A stretch of 64,000 nucleotides of DNA, taken from positions 1-64,000 of the forward strand of contig JAPLOI010000084.1 of assembly GCA_026400815.1 (NCBI GenBank), read 5' to 3'. The DNA comes from Alphaproteobacteria bacterium (GTDB lineage Bacteria > Pseudomonadota > Alphaproteobacteria > Acetobacterales > Acetobacteraceae). The notes beneath the pieces are model-generated. The model did not search any database. It was not told where the DNA came from and saw only the letters and a program-made list of their open reading frames with translations. Numbering within the stretch: the first letter of the stretch is position 1; every line of letters starts with the position of its first letter. Shown in pieces: positions 53,267-61,049 of the stretch. The position numbers and the translations under genes were made by a program.

Positions 53267-55041
53267 GCGGGCATCCGCTCCAGCTCGTCGATAAACCCGG
53301 CGATCACATCCAGCCCCTTGGTCCAGAACGCGGGGTCGGAGGCATCCAGCCCGAACGGCGCCAGCAGCTCCTTGTGCCGCAGCGTCCCCCCGGCCCGCAG
53401 CATGTCGAGATACTTGCCCTCGAACCCGGGATGCCCGCCCTGGTACACCGAGTACAGCGCATTCACCAGGCAATCCCCGAACGCATAGGCGTACACATAG
53501 AACGGCGAATCGATGAAATGCGGGATATAACTCCAGAACACTCGGTATTCCGGCGCGAACTCGAACACCGGCCCCAGGCTCTCCGTCTGCACCTGCAGCC
53601 AGATCTCCCCGATCCGCTCCGGCACGATCTCGCCCTGCCGCCGCTCATCGTGCAGCAGCGTCTCGAACCGGTAGAACGCCACCTGGCGCACCACCGCGTT
53701 CAGCATGTCCTCCACCTTGCCCGCCAGCATGATCCGCCGCCGCGCCGGGTCCTTTTCCGCATCCAGCAGCGCCCGGAAGGTCAGCATCTCCCCGAACACG
53801 CTCGCCGTCTCCGCCAGCGTCAGCGGCGTAGAGCTCATCAGATAGCCATTCCGCGCCGCCAGCACCTGGTGCACCCCATGGCCGAGCTCATGCGCCAGCG
53901 TCATCACGTCGCGCGTCTTGCCGTGGTAGTTCAGCAGCAGATACGGGTGCGCGGCAGGGACCGTCGGATGCGCGAACGCCCCGCCCGCCTTGCCCGGCCG
54001 CAACCCGGCATCGATCCAGGGCTTCGAAAAGAACTCCCCGCCCACCGAAGCCAACTCGCCCGAGAACGCCCCATACGCCCCAAGCACCTGATTCTTCGCC
54101 TCGTCCCACGGGATCACCCGGTCATCATCCCCCGGCAACGGCGCGTTGCGATCCCAATGCTGCAGCTTCTCCAGCCCCAGCCACTTCGCCTTCATCGCGT
54201 AATACCGGTGCGACAGCCGCGGAAAATCCGCCACCACCGCCGTCACCAGCGCATCCACCACCTCGTCCTCAACCATGTTGCCACGGTTCCGCCCCGACCC
54301 CGGCCGCGGATACTTCCGCCACGTGTCGAGGATCTCCTTGTCCTTCGCCAGCGTATTCGTGATCAGCGAGAACAGCTTCTCCTTCTCGCCGAACGCCGCC
54401 CCCACCCCCTTGCCCGCCGCCTCGCGCACGCTGCGATCACTGTCCGAAAGCTTGTTCAACGCCGCGGAAACGGTCAGCTCCTCGTCGCCAACCCGCACCT
54501 TCATCCCCGCCACCGTCTCATCGAACAGCCGCGACCACGCCCCCCGCCCCGTCACTTCCTTGTCGTGCAGCAGCTTCTCCAGCGCATCGTCCAGCTGATG
54601 CGGCCGGAACACGCGCAAATCCCGCAGCCACGGCCGCCACTTCCCCGCCGCGGGATCCGCCAGCTTGCCCTCCAGCGCCGCCTCGTCCAGCCGGTTCATC
54701 TCCAGCGTGAAGAAAATCAGGTGGCTGGAAATCCCCGTCACCCGCTCGGTCATGGACTGGTAGAACTTCCCCACCGCCGGATCGGTCGAATCCCCCGCGA
54801 ACAGCAGCTGGGCGTAGCTCATCACCCGCCCCAGCACCTCCTCGATCCGCTCGTATTCCCTAATCGCCGCCCCCAGCGCCGCCCCGCCCAGCGCCGCCAG
54901 CCGCCCGGCATGCTGCGCCTCGAACGCCTGCGCCTCGGCCAGCGCCCGCGCCAGGTCAGCCTCCAGCTCCGCCGAATCAGGCGCGGGGTAGAGGTCGCGA
55001 AGATCCCAGGAGGGAAGCTCGCCGGCGGTTCCATCGGGCAT
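53263..55041 (-). CDS. Oligoendopeptidase F (M3 family)
   Basis: The 592-aa metallopeptidase has the zinc motif LAHELGHGVHQ with the downstream Glu in LAETASVFGEML and the M3 fold. It degrades short peptides in the cytoplasm. Length fits the pepF clade. ATG 55041 (MPDGTAGELP) is used; the open frame to 55185 continues without protein-like sequence. Divergent from the acyl-CoA ligase, with about 170 bp between the starts. Confidence 0.93.
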   Translation of the reverse strand: MPDGTAGELPSWDLRDLYPAPDSAELEADLARALAEAQAFEAQHAGRLAALGGAALGAAIREYERIEEVLGRVMSYAQLLFAGDSTDPAVGKFYQSMTERVTGISSHLIFFTLEMNRLDEAALEGKLADPAAGKWRPWLRDLRVFRPHQLDDALEKLLHDKEVTGRGAWSRLFDETVAGMKVRVGDEELTVSAALNKLSDSDRSVREAAGKGVGAAFGEKEKLFSLITNTLAKDKEILDTWRKYPRPGSGRNRGNMVEDEVVDALVTAVVADFPRLSHRYYAMKAKWLGLEKLQHWDRNAPLPGDDDRVIPWDEAKNQVLGAYGAFSGELASVGGEFFSKPWIDAGLRPGKAGGAFAHPTVPAAHPYLLLNYHGKTRDVMTLAHELGHGVHQVLAARNGYLMSSTPLTLAETASVFGEMLTFRALLDAEKDPARRRIMLAGKVEDMLNAVVRQVAFYRFETLLHDERRQGEIVPERIGEIWLQVQTESLGPVFEFAPEYRVFWSYIPHFIDSPFYVYAYAFGDCLVNALYSVYQGGHPGFEGKYLDMLRAGGTLRHKELLAPFGLDASDPAFWTKGLDVIAGFIDELERMPA

Positions 55042-55211
55042 GGGGCGTATCCTGCAACAACAGCGTTCCCTGCATGTAGGCACTTCACCCCAAACGGCAA
55101 AGCCCACCGCAAAAACCACCCCGCCCCTTGGCGCACGCCTCCGCGATTGTATATCCACAACTCGCACAGGCACGCGCCCACCCAAGCGGCACGGCCTCAG
55201 GGAGACGAACC

Positions 55212-56963
55212 GTGACGCCGTTCCGCGAGCCCACCTACCCCACCTGGCCGAACCTCGCCGCCATGATGTTCGCCCGCGCCCGCCAAGCCCCCACCCGCCC
55301 CATGCTGCGCTACCACAAGGATGGCGCCTGGCACTCGGTCGATTGGTCCACCTTCGCCCGCCGCGCCGCCTCCGTCGCCCGCAACCTCCGCGCCGCCGGC
55401 GTCTCGGCGGGAGACCGCGTGCTCATCGTCTCCGAGAACCGCCACGAATACCCCATCGCGGAGACCGCGCTGCTCGCCATCCGCGCCGTCCCCGTCCCCA
55501 CCTACACCACCTACACGGTGGAGGATTACGCCCACGTCCTGCGCGACTGCGGCGCCCGCGCCGCCATCGTCTCCACCCAGGATCTCGCCAACCGCATCGT
55601 CGCCGCCTACGCCGCCAGCACCCACCCCCAGGCCGTCGAACCCCTCGAACTCCTGGTGATGCTGGACGAGCCCTCCCCCGGCTACGCCCACCCCCAAACC
55701 CGCATCGCCCGCTTCGCCGACCTCGATGCCGACCAAACGCCCCCGGATGACATCGAGGCCGAAGCCGCCCTCATCCCCAACACCGCGCTCGCCTGCCTCA
55801 TCTACACCTCCGGCACCGGCGGCGCGCCCAAGGGCGTCATGCTCCCCCACCGCGCCATCCTCTCCAACTGCCGCGGCGCCTACAAACTGCTGCAAACCGT
55901 CGGCCTGCAAGACGACGTCTACCTCTCCTACCTCCCCCTCTCGCACTCCTACGAACACACCGCCGGCCAGTTCTTCATGCTCTCCATCGGCGCCGAGGTC
56001 GCCTACAGCCGCGGCATGGAACACCTCGCCGCCGACATGGCCATCGTGAAGCCCACCATCCTGACCATGGTCCCGCGCGTGCTGGAGGTGATCCGCGCCC
56101 GCGTGCTGCAAGGCGTCCGCGCCGCCCCCCCGATGAAGGCCCGCCTCTTCCACCTCGCGCTGTCCCTCGGCACCAAGCGCATCGAGGGCCAGCGCCTCCT
56201 CCCCCACGAATGGCTGCTGGACAAGCTGCTGGACAAACTCGTCCGCGCCAAGGTCGCCGAGCGCTTCGGCGGCCACGTCCGCCTGGCCGTCTCCGGCGGC
56301 GCCCGGCTCGACCCCGAGGTCGGGAAATTCTACCTCGCCCTCGGCCTGCGCCTCGTCCAGGGCTACGGCCAGACCGAAGCCGGCCCCGTCATCTCCGCAA
56401 CACCCCCGATGCGCATTCGCATCGAAACCGTCGGCCCCCAGCTCGAAGGCGTCGACCTCCGCATCGCCGAAGACGGCGAAATCTGCGTCCGCGGCGACCT
56501 GGTGATGGATGGCTACTGGGGCCGCCCCGAGGAAACCGCCGCCGCCATCCGCGACGGCTGGCTCCACACCGGCGACATCGGCGTGGTGGAATCCGATGGC
56601 TACCTCCGCATCACCGATCGCAAGAAAGACATCATCGTCCTGGCCGGCGGCGACAACATCAGCCCCGCCCGCGTCGAAGGCATGCTCGCCAGCCAACCCG
56701 CCATCGCCCAGGCCGTGGTGTACGGAGACGGCCGCGCCGCCCTCTCCGCCCTCGTCGTCCCCGCCGACGGCTACGACGACCAGGCCGTCGCCACCGCCGT
56801 CGACTCAGTCAACAAACGCCTCACCGTCACCGAACGCATCAAGCGCCACGCCACCGTCGCCCCCTTCACCATCGACAACGGCATGCTCACCGCCACCCAA
56901 AAGGTAAAACGCCACGTCGTCCGCAAAACCCACGCTGAGATTCTGGAAAAACTCGGCGCGTAA
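55212..56963 (+). CDS. Long-chain acyl-CoA synthetase/AMP-dependent ligase
   Basis: The 583-aa ANL-superfamily enzyme has the phosphate loop YTSGTGGAPKGVMLPH, GYGQTEAGPV, DGWLHTGDIG, and TDRKKDIIVLAGGDNISP with the terminal Lys region KVKRHVVRKTH. It activates a fatty acid through an acyl-AMP. GTG 55212 is preceded by GGGAGA; there is no membrane segment. It could serve the CYP153 products or general fatty-acid uptake. Confidence 0.92.
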   Translation: MTPFREPTYPTWPNLAAMMFARARQAPTRPMLRYHKDGAWHSVDWSTFARRAASVARNLRAAGVSAGDRVLIVSENRHEYPIAETALLAIRAVPVPTYTTYTVEDYAHVLRDCGARAAIVSTQDLANRIVAAYAASTHPQAVEPLELLVMLDEPSPGYAHPQTRIARFADLDADQTPPDDIEAEAALIPNTALACLIYTSGTGGAPKGVMLPHRAILSNCRGAYKLLQTVGLQDDVYLSYLPLSHSYEHTAGQFFMLSIGAEVAYSRGMEHLAADMAIVKPTILTMVPRVLEVIRARVLQGVRAAPPMKARLFHLALSLGTKRIEGQRLLPHEWLLDKLLDKLVRAKVAERFGGHVRLAVSGGARLDPEVGKFYLALGLRLVQGYGQTEAGPVISATPPMRIRIETVGPQLEGVDLRIAEDGEICVRGDLVMDGYWGRPEETAAAIRDGWLHTGDIGVVESDGYLRITDRKKDIIVLAGGDNISPARVEGMLASQPAIAQAVVYGDGRAALSALVVPADGYDDQAVATAVDSVNKRLTVTERIKRHATVAPFTIDNGMLTATQKVKRHVVRKTHAEILEKLGA

Positions 56964-56970
56964 GCAAAGG

Positions 56971-57033
56971 CGAGGGCTCCGCCCCTGCGACGCGCCTTCG
57001 CGTCGCATGACCCGCTGGGGCCTGAGGCCCCAG
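56971..57033. repeat. GGGGCC double-hairpin repeat, copy 3
   Basis: Hairpins at 56971-56987 and 57015-57033 (CTGGGGCCTGAGGCCCCAG), with an extra 7-bp palindrome TGCGACG/CGTCGCA at 56986-57007 between them. It begins right after the acyl-CoA ligase stop. Confidence 0.8.
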
Positions 57034-57060
57034 ACCCGCATCCCTTGGCCAAGGAAAAAC

Positions 57061-57105
57061 CCCCTCCCCCCGTTCTTGGACGGGGGGAGTACGGAGGGGG
57101 GTTCC
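57061..57105. repeat. C-run/G-run intergenic repeat, copy 2
   Basis: CCCTCCCCC, loop, GGGGGGAGTACGGAGGGGGG, following the GGGGCC double hairpin. It lies about 55 bp before the point where the truncated BrnT reading frame begins. Confidence 0.75.
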
Positions 57106-57160
57106 TCCAACCAGCGCACCCACACCATCTTGCCAAGAACTACGGCACTGCCTTACTTAA

Positions 57161-57367
57161 ATCGCAGTTGAAGTCCTCGCGAACCTCGTCGTCAAATTCG
57201 AGGACACCCGCCAAGACGACGGCGAACAGCGCATCATCGCCTTCGGCTACCTCGGCGCCCGGCTCCACTGCGCCGTCTACACCATGCGCGGCAACACGGT
57301 CCGTGTGATTTCCCTGCGCAAGGCCAACCGGAAGGAGATCGCCCTATGGCACCCAAAGACACCGTAA
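57161..57367 (+). pseudogene. BrnT-like toxin, 5'-truncated
   Basis: After a TAA at 57158-57160 the frame reads KFEDTRQDDGEQRIIAFG, then GARLHCAVYT and VRVISLRKANRKEI, the conserved C-terminal half of BrnT toxins (RNase-type). The N-terminal 35-40 residues, including the FDWD start and the usual HG..F block, are missing and no start codon is available. Translation from here is unlikely, so the toxin appears dead. The end overlaps the antitoxin ATG by 22 bp, as in intact brnTA pairs. Confidence 0.7.
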
Positions 57368-57705
57368 TGGTCCGCGTCACCCCCGAAATGGTCGCCAAGG
57401 CCATGGCCGAAACCGACTGGGCCGCCATCGACGCGATGACCGACGAAGACATCGCCGCCCAGGTCGCCGCCAACCCCGATGCCGCCCCCATCCTCACCGA
57501 TGAGGAATGGGAAGCCGCCCGCATCCAGACGATCTGCCGCCGCCTCAACCTCACCCAGGCCGCCTTCGCCCAAAACCTGCGCATCCCACTCGCCACCCTG
57601 CGAGACTGGGAACAGGCCCGCCGCCAACCCGACGCCCCGGCCCGCGCCCTCCTGCGCATCGTCGAACGCAACCCCGAAGCCGCCTTCCAAGCCCTCGCCG
57701 GCTAA
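57346..57705 (+). CDS. BrnA-like antitoxin with helix-turn-helix
   Basis: The 119-aa protein has an N-terminal acidic segment (AIDAMTDEDIAAQVAANPDA) followed by a DNA-binding HTH at about 65-95 (LNLTQAAFAQNLRIPLATLRDWE). It follows the truncated BrnT in the usual order and overlap. It may still repress its own promoter region, or titrate other toxins, though its toxin has lost its N-terminus. In full-length modules the antitoxin binds both toxin and operator. Confidence 0.75.
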   Translation: MAPKDTVMVRVTPEMVAKAMAETDWAAIDAMTDEDIAAQVAANPDAAPILTDEEWEAARIQTICRRLNLTQAAFAQNLRIPLATLRDWEQARRQPDAPARALLRIVERNPEAAFQALAG

Positions 57706-57724
57706 TCCCCACCCGAACCCGTAG

Positions 57725-57752
57725 GGTGCAGTGCCCCTACCGGCACTGCACC
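57725..57752. repeat. Short REP-like hairpin
   Basis: GGTGCAGTGCC (57725-57735) pairs with GGCACTGCACC (57742-57752): an 11-bp perfect stem with a 6-nt loop, preceded by GTAGG. It lies between convergent genes and may help end both transcripts, although there is no T-run. Confidence 0.6.
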
Positions 57753-57767
57753 ACCACAGCCGAAACG

Positions 57768-58580
57768 TTAGGCGGAGCGCCAAACCACCGGAAACACCTC
57801 ACTATCCATCGCCGCCCCATGCGCCGGCGCATCCACCGGCGCCGGCGGGCTCTCAATCCCCGTCCGCCGCGTGAACACCGCATCATCCCCTGTCCACCGC
57901 GCCGAAACCGCCCGCCGACGCACCGCCCCGCTCCGGTTCCCCGGCGCCCCATGCAGCGTCAGCCCATGGAACGCCACGCAATCCCCGGGCTCCAGATCCC
58001 ACCCCAGCAGCTCATACTCCCCCCGGTTCCCCGTCACATCCGGCACCGGCAGAAACCGCGGATCGTCCGAAGGATGATCCCCACTATCCACGAACCGCTT
58101 CGGCTTGAACCATTCCCCCTTCCGATGCGACCCCGCCACATACTCCACCCCGTTCTCCCGCTTCACGGGATCGAGCGGAATCCACAACGAGCAAACCTGC
58201 CACCCCTCCACCGTCCAATACGGCTGGTCATTGTGCCATGGCGTCGGCTCCTCCGTCCCCGGCTCCTTCACCAGAACATGCTCGTGGAACAGGTTCACCT
58301 TCCCACTCCGCATCAACGCCCCCGCAATGGCGGCGGCCGGCGAATGCCGCAGGAACGCCTCATATTCCGAAATCCGCTGCCAGGAACAGTAATCCCCAAA
58401 GAACATCCCCGGCTTGCCCTCCGGCGTATACCGCTTCCCGAACGGCCCCGGCTCCCGCAAATTCCGCTCCACCCCGGCGGCCAGCAGCTCCACCCAATGC
58501 GGCGCAAACGCCCCCCGAACCACCACCGCCCCATCCCGGTCGTAAGCCTCAACCACCCCGGCATCCAAGATCGCAGCCAT
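57768..58580 (-). CDS. Phytanoyl-CoA dioxygenase (PhyH) family protein
   Basis: The 270-aa 2-oxoglutarate/Fe(II) dioxygenase has the iron ligands His and Asp in TPWHNDQPYW and the distal His in LTLHGAPGN, with ENGVEYVAGSHRKGEWF between. Members hydroxylate CoA esters, acids or natural-product scaffolds. ATG 58580 is preferred over a TTG at 58592. Cytoplasmic; substrate unknown. Confidence 0.88.
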   Translation of the reverse strand: MAAILDAGVVEAYDRDGAVVVRGAFAPHWVELLAAGVERNLREPGPFGKRYTPEGKPGMFFGDYCSWQRISEYEAFLRHSPAAAIAGALMRSGKVNLFHEHVLVKEPGTEEPTPWHNDQPYWTVEGWQVCSLWIPLDPVKRENGVEYVAGSHRKGEWFKPKRFVDSGDHPSDDPRFLPVPDVTGNRGEYELLGWDLEPGDCVAFHGLTLHGAPGNRSGAVRRRAVSARWTGDDAVFTRRTGIESPPAPVDAPAHGAAMDSEVFPVVWRSA

Positions 58581-58648
58581 CCCAGCCCCCAAGTTTCATT
58601 CCCCCAACCCTAAGCCACCCCCACCCACCCCAACAACGCCCCTCGTAG

Positions 58649-58672
58649 GGCGGGTCGCGAAGCGGACCCGCC
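58649..58672. repeat. REP-like palindrome
   Basis: GGCGGGTC (58649-58656) and GACCCGCC (58665-58672) with an 8-nt loop, preceded by GTAGG as in 57721. Short GTAGGGCGGGT-type palindromes occur in many bacterial genomes. Confidence 0.55.
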
Positions 58673-58709
58673 ACCTCCGAACACCCCGAAGCACTGCCCC
58701 CAAGAAAGG

Positions 58710-58750
58710 CCAGGGCCCCGCCCTGGACCCGCTGGGGCCTGAGGCCCCAG
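58710..58750. repeat. GGGGCC double-hairpin repeat, copy 4
   Basis: CCAGGGC/GCCCTGG at 58710-58726 and CTGGGGCCTGAGGCCCCAG at 58732-58750. The second palindrome is identical to copies 1 and 3. Confidence 0.8.
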
Positions 58751-58776
58751 ACCCCCACGAACAAAACCAAAAATCT

Positions 58777-58823
58777 TCTCTCCCCCATGCGAAGCAGGGG
58801 GGAGCCGGAGGGGGGCTCTCCGT
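58777..58823. repeat. C-run/G-run intergenic repeat, copy 3
   Basis: CTCTCCCCC, loop, GGGGGGAGCCGGAGGGGGGCTCTCCGTG. It follows copy 4 of the double hairpin by 26 bp. The region 58581-58849 is composed of these repeats and holds no gene. Confidence 0.75.
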
Positions 58824-58849
58824 GAAACCACCCCCCAGCCCACCACCCA

Positions 58850-59206
58850 TCACCCACCCAACCGCCCCTCCCGAACCTCCCCCACCACCGCCAAAACCCT
58901 CTCCAACACCCCCTCCAAATTCCCCATCACCTCCGCATTCGTAACCCGCACCACCCGCCACCCCGCCCCCGCCAACACCGCATCCCGCCGCCCATCCCCA
59001 CCTTCATGCGTATCCCCATCCACCTCCACCACCACCCGCAACGTCACGCACGCAAAATCAAGCGTATACGGCGGCACCGGATGCTGCCGCCGAAACCGCA
59101 CCCCCAACCGCCCCATCCGCAACCCACCCCAAAGCCGCACCTCGGCCGGCGTCATCCGCCCCCGCAACCCCCGAGCGAACCCCACCGCCTCCCACCCCAC
59201 CCGCAT
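58850..59206 (-). CDS. DUF559 domain protein (Vsr-like endonuclease fold)
   Basis: The 118-aa protein matches the DUF559 pattern: MTPAEVRLWGGLRM, VRFRRQHPVPPYTLDF, VVEVDGDTHEGGDGRRDAVL and a C-terminal VVRVTNAEVMGNLEGVL. The Asp/Glu residues of the PD-(D/E)xK-like core are present (LDF, VEVDGDTH). Members are believed to be small nucleases, often mobile. It is flanked on both sides by C-run/G-run repeats, so it may have moved together with them. Confidence 0.82.
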   Translation of the reverse strand: MRVGWEAVGFARGLRGRMTPAEVRLWGGLRMGRLGVRFRRQHPVPPYTLDFACVTLRVVVEVDGDTHEGGDGRRDAVLAGAGWRVVRVTNAEVMGNLEGVLERVLAVVGEVREGRLGG

Positions 59207-59264
59207 CCGATCCCCCGATCAACATTCCCTTGCATCCTAGCAACCAAGAACCAACCGCCCGAAA

Positions 59265-59330
59265 CCCCTCTCCCCTCGGCAAAGCCGGGGGGATTGAGCC
59301 GAGAAGCGGATCAATGAGGGGGGCTCTCCA
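59265..59330. repeat. C-run/G-run intergenic repeat, copy 4 (variant)
   Basis: CCCCTCTCCCCTCGGC ... GCCGGGGGG, then an insertion containing GATTGAGCCGAGAAGCGG before GAGGGGGGCTCTCC. It is longer than the other copies by about 20 bp. The 335-bp gap 59207-59541 contains this and copy 5, and no gene. Confidence 0.65.
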
Positions 59331-59384
59331 TGCCGCACCACAAAAGCCCGGTCCCCAGAACCCCAAACCGCCCCACCAGCGAAC

Positions 59385-59440
59385 CTTCTCTCCCCTCGCC
59401 GCTTGGCGGGGGGAGCCGGAGGGGGGCTCTCCGTCCCGCA
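59385..59440. repeat. C-run/G-run intergenic repeat, copy 5
   Basis: TCTCTCCCCTCGCC, loop, GGCGGGGGGAGCCGGAGGGGGGCTCTCCG. The same orientation as copy 3, about 55 bp after copy 4. Confidence 0.75.
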
Positions 59441-59541
59441 TCACGAGAATCCGCCCCCCAGCGCGCCACATATGCCCGCACTCGCCCCCCTCCCCTCAAT
59501 CCTCTAAACTTCGCAACGACCCCGCCAGCCGGAATCCGCCA

Positions 59542-59838
59542 ATGTCCGCCCCCACCGATCCCGAAGCTCCGAACCTCCAACCCTCCGTGAGGCCCTGGAG
59601 GACGTAGCCCACGCGCTGGACCTGCTGGACACCCTCTCCCGCACCCTGAACCTCATCGACCTGCCAGAGATCACCCGCGCCACCGAGGCCCTTATCGCCA
59701 CCGACCGCGGCATCGTCACCGCCCACACGCCGGACCCGGACGACCAGGTCACCCGCCAGCTCGTCACGCTGAACGACCGCATCGAGGCCCTGAGCATCCC
59801 CTCACGCGATCCCAAGCCCGGCCCTGCCCCCCCGCGCC
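59542..59838 (+). pseudogene. Frameshifted helical hypothetical gene
   Basis: From the ATG at 59542 (CCGGA upstream) about 14 codons read MSAPTDPEAPNLQ; a -1 shift near 59575-59585 then gives REALEDVAHALDLLDTLSRT, LPEITRATEALIATDRG and VTRQLVTLNDRIEALS, a convincing helical protein. After about 59815 the frame turns into Pro-rich antisense of the small gene at 59839-60024. I read this as a decayed or mis-sequenced gene; no family recognised. Confidence 0.4.
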
Positions 59839-60024
59839 CTACCCCAGCTCCCAAACCCGCCGAAACACCACATTCTCCCCCACCCCAGCCTCCTCCCGCC
59901 CCTCCACCGCCTCTTGCCGCGCCCCACTCGCCACCAGCGCCCGCAGAATCCGCTTCAACCCCGGCCGACGAGTCCCCTTCCGCGGCGTCGTCACCTGCAA
60001 CCCGGCGGCTCGGATCTTTTTCAT
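59839..60024 (-). CDS. Small basic hypothetical protein
   Basis: The 61-aa product (MKKIRAAGLQVTTPRKGTRR, then LKRILRALVASGARQEAVEG) is strongly basic and has a well-placed Shine-Dalgarno, AGGAGGA ending 5 nt before the ATG at 60024. Such a site is rare in this window and favours a real gene. No family recognised. It is convergent with the frameshifted gene. Confidence 0.55.
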   Translation of the reverse strand: MKKIRAAGLQVTTPRKGTRRPGLKRILRALVASGARQEAVEGREEAGVGENVVFRRVWELG

Positions 60025-60278
60025 GGCGTCCTCCTGCATATCGGCCCAGCCTTGCGCGTCTCCAGGCACCCCGGGCCCCCATGGCCCGCTCGCCTGCCGT
60101 CAAGTCGCCGTCCGGAACCACCGTTCCGCGCTGCCGTTACCGCTCAACCGGGCGAATCACCGAATCGGAGCCGCAGCTCCGCCACCCTCCACCCCCAACC
60201 TTGCCAGAGCCTTGCCCGCCGCCCCTCATCCTCCATCTTCACCGCACATCATTTAGAGAAATTATTTCTAACTACCCC

Positions 60279-60307
60279 TTGCACCCCTCCGTCGCTGGGC
60301 GTATATT
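60279..60307 (+). promoter_or_regulatory. Promoter, predicted leaderless transcript
   Basis: TTGCAC at 60279-60284, 17 nt, then TATATT at 60302-60307, with 7 nt to the ATG at 60315. Upstream is an AT-rich palindrome (TTAGAGAAATTATTTCTAA at about 60253-60271). The 290-bp gap 60025-60314 holds nothing else clear. Confidence 0.6.
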
Positions 60308-60314
60308 CCCATCC

Positions 60315-60998
60315 ATGACATGGGCATGGCACAACCCCGTACCGGTTGCACACGACCACCCGCCCCACCCGGGGCTGGATCTGATCGCGCGCCTGGAATC
60401 CGTCTTCCGCCCTCTCTTCCTCGCGATCGCCACCTTCGCCAACCTCCTCCCCACCAGCCCCCATCTCGCCATCCCTACCCCCGCCCCCCTGCTGATGGCC
60501 CGCCTCCTCCTGGCCCGCACCCGCCTGGCCCGTGCGCACGCCCGCATTGCCGCCCTGCTGCACCGCCTCGCCGAAGGCACCTGGCAGCCCCCGCGCCCCC
60601 ACACCCCGCGCCCCGCCCGCAAGCGCGCGCCCACCCCCTACCTCCCCCGCCGCCAAGGCTGGCTCGGCCACGTCACGAACCACCACGTGCGCGCCCACGC
60701 CAGCCAACTCACCCATCTCCTGGCCGACCCCGGCACGCAGCACATTCTGGCCACCGCCCCGCCGCTCGCCCGCGCCGCCATCGCCCGCGCGCCCCGCGGC
60801 CCCGCTCGCCTGCTTGGCATTGATCTACCGTCGATGCTCCAGTCCGCAGGCCCCCCGCGCCCCCCGCGCGGGCGCAAGCCAAAACGTCCCCGCCCGACGG
60901 CGCCAGAGCCGCACCACGGCAAGTACACCCCCGCCCAGATCCGCCGCTACCGGCCCGGCCGCATCCCCCGGCCCGCAGCGCTTTTTCGTACCCCCTAG
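60315..60998 (+). CDS. Hypothetical Pro/Arg-rich protein, paralogue of 33272-33928
   Basis: The 227-aa protein has an N-terminal hydrophobic segment (VFRPLFLAIATFANLL), the segment TRLARAHARIAALLHRLAEG that matches LGRAQRRFQALYAAWQEG of the paralogue, a Pro/Arg linker, GTQHILATAPPLARAAIA followed by GPARLLGIDLPSMLQ, and a basic Pro-rich tail. Function unknown. ATG 60315 is chosen because the promoter ends 7 nt before it; the frame is open far upstream but that part is antisense to the small gene at 59839. Confidence 0.65.
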   Translation: MTWAWHNPVPVAHDHPPHPGLDLIARLESVFRPLFLAIATFANLLPTSPHLAIPTPAPLLMARLLLARTRLARAHARIAALLHRLAEGTWQPPRPHTPRPARKRAPTPYLPRRQGWLGHVTNHHVRAHASQLTHLLADPGTQHILATAPPLARAAIARAPRGPARLLGIDLPSMLQSAGPPRPPRGRKPKRPRPTAPEPHHGKYTPAQIRRYRPGRIPRPAALFRTP

Positions 60999-61049
60999 CC
61001 CCCCAGAGCCTTCCCGCGCCCCTATTATTCCGATTTCATTTCATTGCTC

